Source: Candidatus Desulfobulbus rimicarensis
GTDB taxonomy: Bacteria; Desulfobacterota; Desulfobulbia; Desulfobulbales; Desulfobulbaceae
Reading direction: 5' to 3'
Assembly: GCA_008633435.1 (NCBI GenBank)
Contig: RKSL01000007.1
Location: 1-41,345, forward strand
Length of the DNA: 41,345 bases
Shown: positions 33,967 to 41,345 of the stretch, piece by piece
How positions within the stretch are numbered: the first letter of the stretch is position 1
Layout of the letters: every line of letters begins with the position of its first letter
Notes under the pieces: model-generated
Databases searched by the model: none
The model's input: the letters and a program-made list of their open reading frames with translations, nothing else
Told to the model about the DNA's origin: nothing
Made by a program: the position numbers and the translations under genes

Positions 33967-35067
33967 ATGACATCAAAACAAGCAAAGAAGAATACAAGTC
34001 TTCGCTCCGGTTTTACCACCGGGGCATGTGCGGCAGCAGCGGCAAAGGCTGCGGCATTGCTGCTGTTGTCCGGCAAAAAGGTGAGTCATGTTGACATCCC
34101 TTTTCCCACTGGAGACCGTCATGCTTTTGCGCTGCACTCCTGTGTTTTGCGCTGTGACAGGGGCGCGGCCTCGGTCATAAAAGATGCCGGGGATGACCCT
34201 GATGTCACCAATGGCGCAGAAATTATTGCTGTTGTTGAACGTAGTGGAGGTGAAGAGGGTGAGCGCAATGAAAATATCATCCTTCGGGGTGGGGCAGGAG
34301 TTGGTCGGGTAACCAAACCGGGGTTGCCTGTGGCTGTCGGCCAGCCGGCCATTAATCCGGTACCGCGCCAGATGATTTGTGAGGCTGTGACAGAGGCCAT
34401 TGCGGAGACTGGGACTGCCACGTCTTTGCAGGTGACAATTTCTGTGGCCAGTGGTCAGGAACTGGCCGAAAAAACTCTGAACAGCAGGCTTGGTATTGTC
34501 GGCGGTCTCTCGATTCTTGGAACCACGGGTATTGTCCGGCCGGTGTCAGCCAAGGCTTGGACTGATACCATTGATGCCTCCATGAGTGTTGCCCGTGCGT
34601 CCGGTCTGCGCGAAGTGATTGTGTCCACCGGGCGGACATCAGAGGCTGCAGCACAGCAGTTGCTCACCATGCCCGAAGAGGCACAGGTCATGATGGGGGA
34701 TTATCTTGCCCACGCGCTTCATTCGGCCAGGGAACATGGTTTTGAAAAGATTCATCTTGCTGGAATGTGGGCGAAAATTCTTAAATGCGCCCTGGAGATC
34801 CCCCAGACCCATGTCCGGCACGGAGCCTTGGAGGTTCGGCACGCCGTTACGCTGCTGACAAGGCTTGGCCTGGAAGAGGACGTTGCCCACAGTATGATAA
34901 CGGCCAATACTGCCCGGGAGATTTTATACCGTTTAATCAAAATGGGAAGAGAAGATATTGTCCGGAGAGTTTGTCTTAAGGCCAAAGTTTTTGCCATGAA
35001 AGAATCGGGTCTGCCTGTGGAAGTGTATCTGGTGACGTCTGAGGATGGAGTGGTGGTTCATGTCTGA
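33967..35067 (+). CDS. cbiD: Cobalt-precorrin-5B (C1)-methyltransferase
   Basis: Methylates C1 of the corrin ring in the anaerobic pathway. ATG 33967 is preferred to GTG 33958. The N-terminal RSGFTTGACAAAAAKAA is diagnostic, followed by DAGDDPDVTNGAEI and GVGRVTKPGLPVAVGQPAIN. The length of 366 residues is normal. The stop overlaps the start of cbiET by eight bases. Confidence 0.95.
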   Translation: MTSKQAKKNTSLRSGFTTGACAAAAAKAAALLLLSGKKVSHVDIPFPTGDRHAFALHSCVLRCDRGAASVIKDAGDDPDVTNGAEIIAVVERSGGEEGERNENIILRGGAGVGRVTKPGLPVAVGQPAINPVPRQMICEAVTEAIAETGTATSLQVTISVASGQELAEKTLNSRLGIVGGLSILGTTGIVRPVSAKAWTDTIDASMSVARASGLREVIVSTGRTSEAAAQQLLTMPEEAQVMMGDYLAHALHSAREHGFEKIHLAGMWAKILKCALEIPQTHVRHGALEVRHAVTLLTRLGLEEDVAHSMITANTAREILYRLIKMGREDIVRRVCLKAKVFAMKESGLPVEVYLVTSEDGVVVHV

Positions 35068-36478
35068 CATATCTGAAATATATGTCTTTGGTGTGTCTGG
35101 CACAGCCCTTGTTCCCGACCATGAACAGCTTCTGCGCACATGTCACGCTGTGGTTACTTCAAAGAGATTTTCTTCTTTGGTAACAAAGTATTGCGATACT
35201 GTCATCCCGGTTACTCCGCTTAAAAAAATGGTCGGGCAGCTCAGGGCGGCATTGTCATCGGGTAACGTGGCCGTGCTTGCTTCGGGTGATCCGCTGTTTT
35301 ACGGTATTGGCCGTACCCTGCTGAACAACTTTGCCAGTGAGCAGTTGCGGTTTTATCCGGCATTGTCTGCCATGCAGCTTGCCTGCGCCCGCTTTAAAAT
35401 GCCCTGGGATGATCTTTTTCTGCTCTCGCTCCATGGCCGTCAGCCTGGGGACGCTGTAGCACAGATTCTTTCCCGGCAACGGGTGATGTTGTTTACCGAT
35501 GGCAACAACTCCCCGGATATAATTGCGGCAACTCTGCAATCCCGGCTTAACAGCATGGGGCTTGCCGGCCAGGCCGGCGATATTCGGGTCGGGGTGGCCG
35601 AAAATCTTGGTCTGCCGGATGAACAGTTGACCAGGGGTACCCTTGCTGACATTGCCGCCAGAAAATTTGCTCCGCTCAATATGATGCTTGTTGAGCAACC
35701 GGCTGTGGTCGGCAAAGGCTCCGGGCTGGTTTTTGGCTTGCATGAAGATGAAATCAGCCATTCCAGGGGCTTGATTACCAAGGCTGAAGTACGGGCGGTT
35801 ATTCTGCATTGTCTTCGTCTGCCGGGCAGGGGCGTATTCTGGGACGTGGGTGGTGGCTCCGGTTCAGTTTCTGTGGAAGCAGCCCGACTCTGTGCTGATC
35901 TCCAGGTGTTTACTGTTGAGCAGAAGCTGGAAGGGCAGGAAAATATCAGCAAAAATATTTGCGATTTCCGTCTCTACAACATGCAGCTCGTCCGTGGGCG
36001 TGCCCCTGAAGCGTTGGTCGAACTGCCAGATCCCGATCGAATTTTCATCGGGGGCAGTGGCGGTGCGCTTGCATCAATAATTAAAGACTGTGCTGAACGG
36101 TTGCAAGCAGGTGGCAGAATGGTTGCCAGTGCAGTGCTGGCTGAAACGGCTGAAAAAGCCCCTGAACTCATGCGGAGCCAAGGGCTTCATGTTGAAGTGT
36201 GTCGTGTGGCCGTGACCCGTTATCACCCACAGCCGTCCCAAAAACCAGCATGGCTGGACCATAATCGCCAGCCACAACAAGCTCTGAAAGTTGGTCGCTG
36301 CGGCATGGCACGATCACAGGTACTGCAACTTTCAGATAAACCAGCATGGCTGGACCATATTCGCCAGCCACAACAAGCTCTGAAAGTTGGTCACTGCGGC
36401 ATGGCACGATCACAGGAGCAGCGACTTTCAGAGAAACAACGATTAAATCCCATTACCATAATTACCGGAAAGAAATGA
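35060..36478 (+). CDS. cbiET: Fused cobalt-precorrin-7 C5-methyltransferase / C15-methyltransferase (decarboxylating), with repeat-derived insert
   Basis: A 472-residue fusion. Residues 1-about 210 are CbiE (LASGDPLFYGIGRTL, FYPALSAMQLACARF). Residues about 225-395 are CbiT (TKAEVRAVILHCLRLPGRG, FWDVGGGSGSVSVEAARL, IFIGGSGG). The last 12 residues, RLNPITIITGKK, form the usual final strand of CbiT. Between VTRYHPQPSQ and this strand sit 64 extra residues encoded by two tandem 96-bp copies of a dispersed repeat (KPAWLDH...GMARSQ twice). The insert keeps frame and has no stop. It lies in a loop near the end, so activity could survive. Start ATG 35060 lies within the cbiD end; the stop overlaps the next start as ATGA. 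Confidence 0.93.
   Translation: MSDISEIYVFGVSGTALVPDHEQLLRTCHAVVTSKRFSSLVTKYCDTVIPVTPLKKMVGQLRAALSSGNVAVLASGDPLFYGIGRTLLNNFASEQLRFYPALSAMQLACARFKMPWDDLFLLSLHGRQPGDAVAQILSRQRVMLFTDGNNSPDIIAATLQSRLNSMGLAGQAGDIRVGVAENLGLPDEQLTRGTLADIAARKFAPLNMMLVEQPAVVGKGSGLVFGLHEDEISHSRGLITKAEVRAVILHCLRLPGRGVFWDVGGGSGSVSVEAARLCADLQVFTVEQKLEGQENISKNICDFRLYNMQLVRGRAPEALVELPDPDRIFIGGSGGALASIIKDCAERLQAGGRMVASAVLAETAEKAPELMRSQGLHVEVCRVAVTRYHPQPSQKPAWLDHNRQPQQALKVGRCGMARSQVLQLSDKPAWLDHIRQPQQALKVGHCGMARSQEQRLSEKQRLNPITIITGKK
36242..36436 (+). repeat. Two tandem copies of the 96-bp dispersed repeat inside cbiET
   Basis: Unit 1 is about 36242-36337 and unit 2 about 36338-36436. AAACCAGCATGGCTGGACCAT opens unit 1 shortly after its start, and the same word recurs 96 bp later. 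Both have GGCATGGCACGATCACAGG. The two differ at only a few positions in the first 75 bases. Ninety-six is a multiple of three, so each copy adds 32 residues. Confidence 0.95.
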
Positions 36479-37221
36479 TAAGAGAGAAGCAACAGGGCAC
36501 CCTTTACCTTGTGGGTATCGGCCCCGGAGACCCGGAGCTGATGACCTGCAAGGCAGTTCGCGTGCTGGAACAGACCAGAGTGCTGGTTGGGCCAAAGGCG
36601 AAAGCAGACGGGGCAAGTAATGCCGTGCAGATAGCGGCATCCCAGGTCGATATGACGGGGAAAACCGTACTCGAACTCCGGTTTCCCATGAAAAAAATAC
36701 GTCTGGGCTGTGACCATGACCCAGAGGTTGTTTCGGCATGGCGGCAGGCAGCAGAAGTTGTGTTGGGCTATCTTGAAAAGGGCGAGGATGTGGCTTTTCC
36801 CACCCTTGGCGATCCGGCTCTGTATTCAACAGCCTTTTATCTGCTCAATACCCTGCAGGAATTACGGGGACAGATCAGGGTGTCAGTCATTCCCGGCATT
36901 ACCGCCATGGCTGCCTGTTCGGCCAGAGTATGCATGCCCATCGGGCTTGGAGACGATGTGGTTTCCATTGTTCCGGCAGCCTTTGACGACAATCGACTGC
37001 GGTCGATTCTTGAATCGTTTGATGCCGTGGTGCTGATGAAAGTTTTCCGCCGGATGACAACACTTGTTGCCCTGCTCGAAGAGCTGAAGCTTGTTGACCA
37101 GGCCGTACTTATTGAGCGGTGCGGTATGGATGATCAGAAAATTTATACCGATGTTCGGCAAACCGTTGGCCGTAAGCTCCATTATTTTTCCACCCTGCTG
37201 ATTCGTAAAAAAGAGGTGTAG
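36475..37221 (+). CDS. cbiL: Cobalt-precorrin-2 C20-methyltransferase
   Basis: Methylates C20 of cobalt-factor II using S-adenosylmethionine. The start is ATG 36475 (MIREKQQGTLYLVGIGPGDP), overlapping the cbiET stop as ATGA; the frame is open further upstream, but that part is antisense-free repeat sequence and not a real N-terminus. Motifs: LVGIGPGDPELMTCKA, FPTLGDPALYSTAFYLL, VIPGITAMAACSA. The 248-residue length is normal. Confidence 0.95.
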   Translation: MIREKQQGTLYLVGIGPGDPELMTCKAVRVLEQTRVLVGPKAKADGASNAVQIAASQVDMTGKTVLELRFPMKKIRLGCDHDPEVVSAWRQAAEVVLGYLEKGEDVAFPTLGDPALYSTAFYLLNTLQELRGQIRVSVIPGITAMAACSARVCMPIGLGDDVVSIVPAAFDDNRLRSILESFDAVVLMKVFRRMTTLVALLEELKLVDQAVLIERCGMDDQKIYTDVRQTVGRKLHYFSTLLIRKKEV

Positions 37222-37226
37222 CCTGT

Positions 37227-37985
37227 ATGCATATTCCTGTGCAGTTTGTTGGTGCCGGGCCTGGTGACCCGGATTTGATCACCCTGAAAGGACGAAGGAT
37301 TCTTGATGAGGCCGAACTCATTGTGTATGCCGGTAGCCTGGTCAACCCGGCACTTGTTGAGGGGGTGCAGGCACGGGTTTATGATTCTGCGCGTATGAAC
37401 CTTGACGAGATTATCGAGCTGATCGCAACGGGCTATGGTCAAGGGAAAAAAGTGGTGCGTCTCCATACGGGTGATCCGGCAATTTATGGCGCAATCCGGG
37501 AGCAGATGCAGCGGCTTGATGAGCTGGATATCCCTTATAATGTCATTCCGGGAGTCAGTTCAGCCCTGGCCTCAGCAGCAGCCCTCAAGGTGGAACTGAC
37601 TGTTCCCGAAGTTACCCAGACCGTTATTTTCACCCGTCAGGCTGGTCGTACTCCGGTTCCTGAAGCAGAGTCATTACGAAAAATTGCAGCCATTGGCGCC
37701 TCGTTATGTATTTTTCTCTCTGTCTCCATGATAGAAAAGGTGGTTGCCGAATTAACAGCAGGTGGCTACCCTGACGATACCCCCATTGCTGTGGTGGAAA
37801 AAGCCTCATGGCCGGATCAGCAGGTTGTACGGGGCAGGTTAGTGGATATAGCAGAAAAAATCAGAAACTCTGCCATTCGTAAGACTGCGATGATCCTTGT
37901 GGGCAGGGCGCTTGCCGACGACAAAACGGCTGAATCAAAGCTCTATGATGCCGGATTCAGTCATGAATACAGGAGGATAACATGA
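37227..37985 (+). CDS. cbiF: Cobalt-precorrin-4 C11-methyltransferase
   Basis: A 252-residue tetrapyrrole methylase. FVGAGPGDPDLITLKG is the N-terminal glycine-rich motif; YAGSLVNPALVE is characteristic of CbiF/CobM. LHTGDPAIYGAI and VIPGVSSALASAAAL follow, then FTRQAGRTPVPE, again CbiF-specific. It begins five bases after cbiL and overlaps the next gene as ATGA at 37982. Confidence 0.96.
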   Translation: MHIPVQFVGAGPGDPDLITLKGRRILDEAELIVYAGSLVNPALVEGVQARVYDSARMNLDEIIELIATGYGQGKKVVRLHTGDPAIYGAIREQMQRLDELDIPYNVIPGVSSALASAAALKVELTVPEVTQTVIFTRQAGRTPVPEAESLRKIAAIGASLCIFLSVSMIEKVVAELTAGGYPDDTPIAVVEKASWPDQQVVRGRLVDIAEKIRNSAIRKTAMILVGRALADDKTAESKLYDAGFSHEYRRIT

Positions 37986-38554
37986 ACCGAAAATTGATCA
38001 TCTCTGCAGCTCTTTCCGTCCTGCTGCTCTGCACGGTTTCCCTGGGAGCTGCCCGGGAAATTGGCGGGGTGCAAATGGCAGATAGCATGACTGTAGCCGG
38101 CAAAAATCTGGTGCTTAACGGTGTGGGGTTACGAACAAAACTGTTTTTTAAGATATATGCCGGTGGCCTGTATCTTGCAACGCCTTCATCTGATGCCGGA
38201 GCAATTATTGATGCTGACGCACCAATGGTTGTGCGGATGCATTTTATCTATGACGGGGTGAGTTCGGCTAAACTGCAAAACGGCTGGAAAGAAGGCTTTG
38301 CCCTGACTGCGCCTTCTCCAGAAAAACCTTTGCGGCAGGCCATTGCCTCATTTATTGCCATGTTTGCCGATGAGGCTGTGGAAAATGATGTCTATGATAT
38401 TTCCTGGCGTCCCGGACACGGGGTGGACGTGATCCGCAATAAGGCACTTCTTGGTACCATCAGCGGGTTGGATTTCAAAAAAGCCCTTTTTGCTATCTGG
38501 CTGGGTAATGAACCGGTGGATGATGACCTGAAAGAGGGGATGCTTGGTCAATAA
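37982..38554 (+). CDS. Secreted chalcone-isomerase-like protein
   Basis: A 190-residue protein with a signal peptide (LIISAALSVLLLCTVSLGAA). The mature part REIGGVQMADSMTVAGKNLVLNGVGLRTKLFFKIYAGGLYL is the typical start of bacterial chalcone_3/CHI-like proteins, and the end (GVDVIRNKALLGTISGLDFKKALFAIWLG) is the usual closing part. Bacterial members of this fold are mostly non-catalytic in flavonoid terms; some may bind fatty acids or hemes. It is translationally coupled to cbiF by ATGA and precedes cbiG by 20 bases. A periplasmic protein in the middle of a corrin-ring operon is unexpected. Confidence 0.85.
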   Translation: MNRKLIISAALSVLLLCTVSLGAAREIGGVQMADSMTVAGKNLVLNGVGLRTKLFFKIYAGGLYLATPSSDAGAIIDADAPMVVRMHFIYDGVSSAKLQNGWKEGFALTAPSPEKPLRQAIASFIAMFADEAVENDVYDISWRPGHGVDVIRNKALLGTISGLDFKKALFAIWLGNEPVDDDLKEGMLGQ

Positions 38555-38574
38555 GTATTTTCAGGGACACTCTT

Positions 38575-39591
38575 GTGATAGAACAGAAAAACGAGCAGCG
38601 AACAGCGATTCTGCATCTCACTGCAGGGGGGGCTGAACTGGCTTGCCGCCTGGGGGAGATCGTGGACGCTCCAGAGATTTTTCCCTGCCGGGGCAGTCTG
38701 CGCCAGACCATGACCACCTGCTGGCAGAACTTTGATCATCTGGTCTGTATAATGGCCTCGGGTATCGTGGTACGGATGATTGCGCCACTGCTTGCCGATA
38801 AACGGATGGATCCCTCGGTTATTGTCTGTGATGAACAGGGGCGGTTTGCCATTTCTCTGCTCTCCGGTCATATTGGCGGCGGTAATGCGCTTGCCAAAAA
38901 AATTGCCGAAGGGCTGGGGGGAGAAGCGGTTATCACCACAGCCTCGGATGTGCTGGGGCACACGGCTCTTGATCTCTGGGCAGAAGGTCTTGAGCTGGTG
39001 GTGGCCGATAAAGCAGCGTTTACCCGGGTCATGGGGAAGCTGGTCAACCAGGGCAGGATTGCCTTGTATTCTGAATATCCTTTGCCCTCTGTGCCCGGCG
39101 ATATTTTTATCCGGGAAGATCCGGGCAAAGCAGATATTGTTATCAGCTGCCGAACCGGAATATGCCCTGACGCGGTTCTGCTTCATCCCGGGGCTCTGGT
39201 CGCGGGTATGGGCTGTAACCGGAATACCCCTGCCCATGAAATGGCACAAGCCCTGGCAGAGGCCTGCGCAGAACATGGTCTTGCTCTGCAGTCGGTACGG
39301 AGTCTGGCCTCAATTGATTTGAAGCGTGACGAAGCCGGTCTGCTTGAATTTGCGGAAACACACGGCTATCCCCTTGATTTTTTTCACCGTGATCAGCTCA
39401 ATGGGGTAAGCGGGGTGTCAACTTCTGCTGCGGTGCTGAAGGCCACCGGGGCTAAAGGCGTGGCCGAGCCTGCTGCTGTCTTGGCTTCAGGTGGGGGCAG
39501 ATTGCTTGTTCACAAGATGAAATGGAAGAATGTGACAGTTGCCATTGCAGAGTGCAGTAATCCCTGGCGTAATTCATCACAGGGGTTGTAA
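38575..39591 (+). CDS. cbiG: Cobalt-precorrin-5A hydrolase
   Basis: Opens the delta-lactone and releases acetaldehyde in the anaerobic route. The 338-residue protein starts at GTG 38575 behind AGGGA. It contains the CbiG N-terminal pattern (VCIMASGIVVRMIAPLLADKRMDPSVIVCDE, SLLSGHIGGGNALAKKIAE), a middle part, and the C-terminal domain (LVAGMGCNRNTPAHEMAQAL, SLASIDLKRDEAGLLEFAE, GVSTSAAVLKATGAKGVAEPAA). It stands alone, not fused to cbiH. Confidence 0.95.
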   Translation: MIEQKNEQRTAILHLTAGGAELACRLGEIVDAPEIFPCRGSLRQTMTTCWQNFDHLVCIMASGIVVRMIAPLLADKRMDPSVIVCDEQGRFAISLLSGHIGGGNALAKKIAEGLGGEAVITTASDVLGHTALDLWAEGLELVVADKAAFTRVMGKLVNQGRIALYSEYPLPSVPGDIFIREDPGKADIVISCRTGICPDAVLLHPGALVAGMGCNRNTPAHEMAQALAEACAEHGLALQSVRSLASIDLKRDEAGLLEFAETHGYPLDFFHRDQLNGVSGVSTSAAVLKATGAKGVAEPAAVLASGGGRLLVHKMKWKNVTVAIAECSNPWRNSSQGL

Positions 39592-39816
39592 CTATCTGAT
39601 TTCATCTGCCAAAAATGTGTAAGTGGTCAGGGGAGTTGCAATTCGTGCAGGTGCGATTTATCGCTATCCCCCCTTTCTGCGCAAGTCGCGACCGTGCGAA
39701 TATGCGGTGCCCCTGATCACCTGTTCCCTGGCAGGCAAGCCATGGCTCAACAGCAATGCCGGGGTACCATTTTTCTCCCGATTGCCGTCGTGGTTTGTCT
39801 TTTTTTGATTTTTTAA
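39592..39816. other. Gap between cbiG and cbiH with an imperfect palindrome
   Basis: In a run of otherwise tightly packed genes this 225-bp gap stands out. Its left arm (39628-39670, AGTGGTCAGGGGAGTTGC...) and the reverse complement of 39680-39725 (GGTGATCAGGGGCACCGC...) are related over about 40 positions. This looks like a small palindromic repeat element. A T-rich stretch precedes cbiH. No gene is seen. Confidence 0.5.
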
Positions 39817-40599
39817 ATGGTAGCCAATATGACAAAGAGAACAACACAGCAGCCTGCAGTACTGAGTGTCGTCGGCACTGGCCCGGGCGCTTTAGATTTG
39901 ATTACTCCCCGTGCGCGTCTGGCGATAGAAGATGCAGATGTCGTGGTGGGGTACCGCACCTACCTTGATCTGATCACTGCATTTATCAGCCCGGAACAGG
40001 AGGTGATATCTTCGCAGATGATGCAGGAAATAGACCGTTGCCGCAAGGCGCTTGCTTTGGCTGATTCCGGCAGGAGGGTAGCTCTGGTCTGTGGTGGTGA
40101 TCCCGGTATTTACGCCATGGCCGGGTTGGTGTACGAGCTGGTTCAAGAGAGCGGCAGCAGTACCCGCATCGAGATTATTCCAGGAATTGCCGCCTTGAAT
40201 AGCTGTGCCGCAATTCTGGGGGCGCCGCTGATGCACGATTTTGCAGCCATCAGCCTTTCTGATCTCATGACCCCGTGGCAGGTGATTGAAAAACGCCTGC
40301 AGGCGGCAGCCATGGCGGATTTTGTCACGGTTATTTATAATCCCAGGTCAAAAAAACGACAGACTCAGATCATTCGCGCCCGTGAGATAATGCTCGAACA
40401 CCGTGCCGGTCAAACCCCGGTGGGGATTGTTTCCGGCGCGACCAGGCCACACGAAACCGTCGAGCTGACAAGCCTTGAGAAGATGCTCACCCGGGAAATC
40501 GGTATGCAGTCCACAGTGATTATTGGCAATTGTGCCACTTTTGTTTATGCTGACAAAATGATAACTCCACGGGGCTACAAAAATAAATATGGTTTGTAA
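39817..40599 (+). CDS. cbiH: Cobalt-precorrin-3 C17-methyltransferase (ring contraction)
   Basis: A 260-residue tetrapyrrole methylase that methylates C17 and contracts the ring. Motifs: VVGTGPGALDLITPRAR, VVVGYRTYLDLI (CbiH/CobJ type), VCGGDPGIYAMAGLV, IPGIAALNSCAAILGAPLMHDFAAISLSDLMTPW, FVTVIYNPRSKKR. The start may be ATG 39817 or 39829; neither has a clear ribosome binding site. The end overlaps surE by 11 bases. Confidence 0.96.
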   Translation: MVANMTKRTTQQPAVLSVVGTGPGALDLITPRARLAIEDADVVVGYRTYLDLITAFISPEQEVISSQMMQEIDRCRKALALADSGRRVALVCGGDPGIYAMAGLVYELVQESGSSTRIEIIPGIAALNSCAAILGAPLMHDFAAISLSDLMTPWQVIEKRLQAAAMADFVTVIYNPRSKKRQTQIIRAREIMLEHRAGQTPVGIVSGATRPHETVELTSLEKMLTREIGMQSTVIIGNCATFVYADKMITPRGYKNKYGL

Positions 40600-41275
40600 A
40601 GAGGACGTTTCCGGAGAACACCATACACCGCTTATCCTGGTAACCAATGATGACGGTGTTAATGCGCCCGGTTTGCGGGCGTTATTTGGTCGAATGCAGC
40701 AACTGGGCCGGGCGGTTATTGTTGCCCCGGAACGGGACAAGAGTGCGGTCAGTCATTCGCTCACCATGAATCGCCCTTTGCGGGTGCGCCGACTGGAGCC
40801 GGATGTCTTTACCCTGGACGGCACGCCCACAGACTGTGTTTCCATTGGTATAAACAAGGTTCTTGAGCGTAAACCGGATCTGCTGGTCTCGGGCATTAAT
40901 CCCGGGGTTAATCTTGGCGATGATATAAGCTATTCCGGTACAGTGTCAGCCGCCATTGAAGGAACCATGTATGCGATTCCCTCTCTTGCCTTTTCCCTTG
41001 GCGGTGAGTCGCCTTTTGATTTTACCGGAGCCGCAGCAGTGGCCGGGAAGCTGGCCGCGCGAGCCCTTGCCGATGGTCTGCCGGAAAATACGCTCCTCAA
41101 TGTCAATGTCCCGGCCCTGTCGGAAGAGGCAGTTAAGGGGGTACGTTTTACCCGCCAGGGGAGACGGGTCTATAAAAATGCCATTCAGGAAACCTTTGAT
41201 CCCTGGGGACGCAAACATGTAACCGTTCACCAAGGGAGCTGTAGTCTTGACATTACACCAATCTGTAACCGTTGA
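40589..41275 (+). CDS. surE: SurE 5'/3'-nucleotidase, C-terminally shortened
   Basis: A 228-residue survival-protein E homologue that removes phosphate from nucleoside monophosphates. Active-site motifs: VTNDDGVNAPG with the metal-binding aspartates, VVAPERDKSAVSHSLTM-like VIVAPERDKSAVSHS, LDGTPTDCV, VSGINPGVNLGDDISYSGTV. The frame runs normally to GRRVYKNAIQETFDPWGRK and then diverges: the last glycine-rich stretch and the closing TDxxAVxxGYVSITPL-type part are missing, and the gene ends just as a dispersed repeat begins. The missing part includes the tail used for dimer exchange in known structures, so function may be affected. Confidence 0.88.
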   Translation: MVCKEDVSGEHHTPLILVTNDDGVNAPGLRALFGRMQQLGRAVIVAPERDKSAVSHSLTMNRPLRVRRLEPDVFTLDGTPTDCVSIGINKVLERKPDLLVSGINPGVNLGDDISYSGTVSAAIEGTMYAIPSLAFSLGGESPFDFTGAAAVAGKLAARALADGLPENTLLNVNVPALSEEAVKGVRFTRQGRRVYKNAIQETFDPWGRKHVTVHQGSCSLDITPICNR

Positions 41276-41345
41276 CCAGTGCCCCTGATTCGTTCAAGCA
41301 GGGCGACGAGCTATAACAGCGAAGCGGTGTCACCGCCTATGCGAG
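41264..41345 (+). repeat. Dispersed repeat at the window end, family of the 8.2-kb element
   Basis: TGTAACCGTTGACCAGTGCCC, then GATTC, GCAGGGCGACGAGCTATAAC and CGCCTATGCGAG align in order with the minus strand of 8211-8300. A 15-base near-copy of its start (TGTAACCGTTCACCA) lies 45 bp earlier, inside surE. GCGGTGTCACCGC is a small palindrome within it. The element runs past the window edge. Confidence 0.65.

Noticed and set aside
36346-36474. N-terminal extension of CbiL
   Set aside because: The extra 43 codons are repeat sequence in another frame of cbiET; ATG 36475 with ATGA overlap gives the normal family start.

Overview
The window reads as a chromosomal segment of an anaerobic, Sec-using bacterium, most likely a sulfur-metabolising Desulfobacterota (Desulfobulbales-like). 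This is an inference from gene content: a multiheme c-type cytochrome fused to a cytochrome bd-type membrane core, a one-cluster ferredoxin of Desulfovibrio type, a signal-peptide-bearing CbiK cobaltochelatase, the anaerobic (early cobalt insertion) cobalamin route, and a SelD that itself needs selenocysteine. No 16S gene is present, so the placement is tentative.

Left part (1-8,430). A 5'-truncated, frameshifted Zn-phospholipase-C-like gene is followed by a lipoprotein-sized protein with a CarboxypepD_reg-like domain and a fresh 2 x 204-bp tandem duplication. Then comes a minus-strand, translationally coupled three-gene operon: a CydA-like membrane subunit, a CydA-like/octaheme cytochrome c fusion, and an isoprenylcysteine-methyltransferase-like protein. 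The gaps on both sides of this operon are full of small palindromic dispersed repeats.

Middle (8,430-26,800). purF and a ferredoxin lie on the minus strand. On the plus strand is selD, whose reading frame is complete only if an in-frame UGA is read as selenocysteine. It is followed by a frameshifted double ABC_sub_bind-type periplasmic protein and an intact hybrid histidine kinase. A minus-strand housekeeping string follows: DUF34/NIF3, zinc-ribbon protein, RNase P RNA, ispDF, M20 peptidase. The arms of the RNase P RNA extend into an about 32-bp helix that covers the region just upstream of the ispDF start. A tRNA(CAU), probably Ile2, has its own promoter and terminator. Next are an M48 peptidase, a bile-acid-symporter-like carrier, and an AlgI/AlgJ-type O-acetylation pair.

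Right part (26,800-41,345). A sigma70-type promoter, a cobalamin riboswitch and an intrinsic terminator precede a long cobalamin operon: cbiK, ABC transporter (btuC, btuD, btuF types), cbiA, cbiC, transglutaminase-like, cbiD, cbiET, cbiL, cbiF, chalcone-isomerase-like, cbiG, cbiH, then surE. cbiJ is not in the run. The most unusual features are two tandem 96-bp copies of a dispersed repeat inserted in frame inside the 3' end of cbiET, with an inverted third copy upstream of the riboswitch, and a second palindromic repeat family that sits at 8.2 kb and again at the truncated 3' end of surE.
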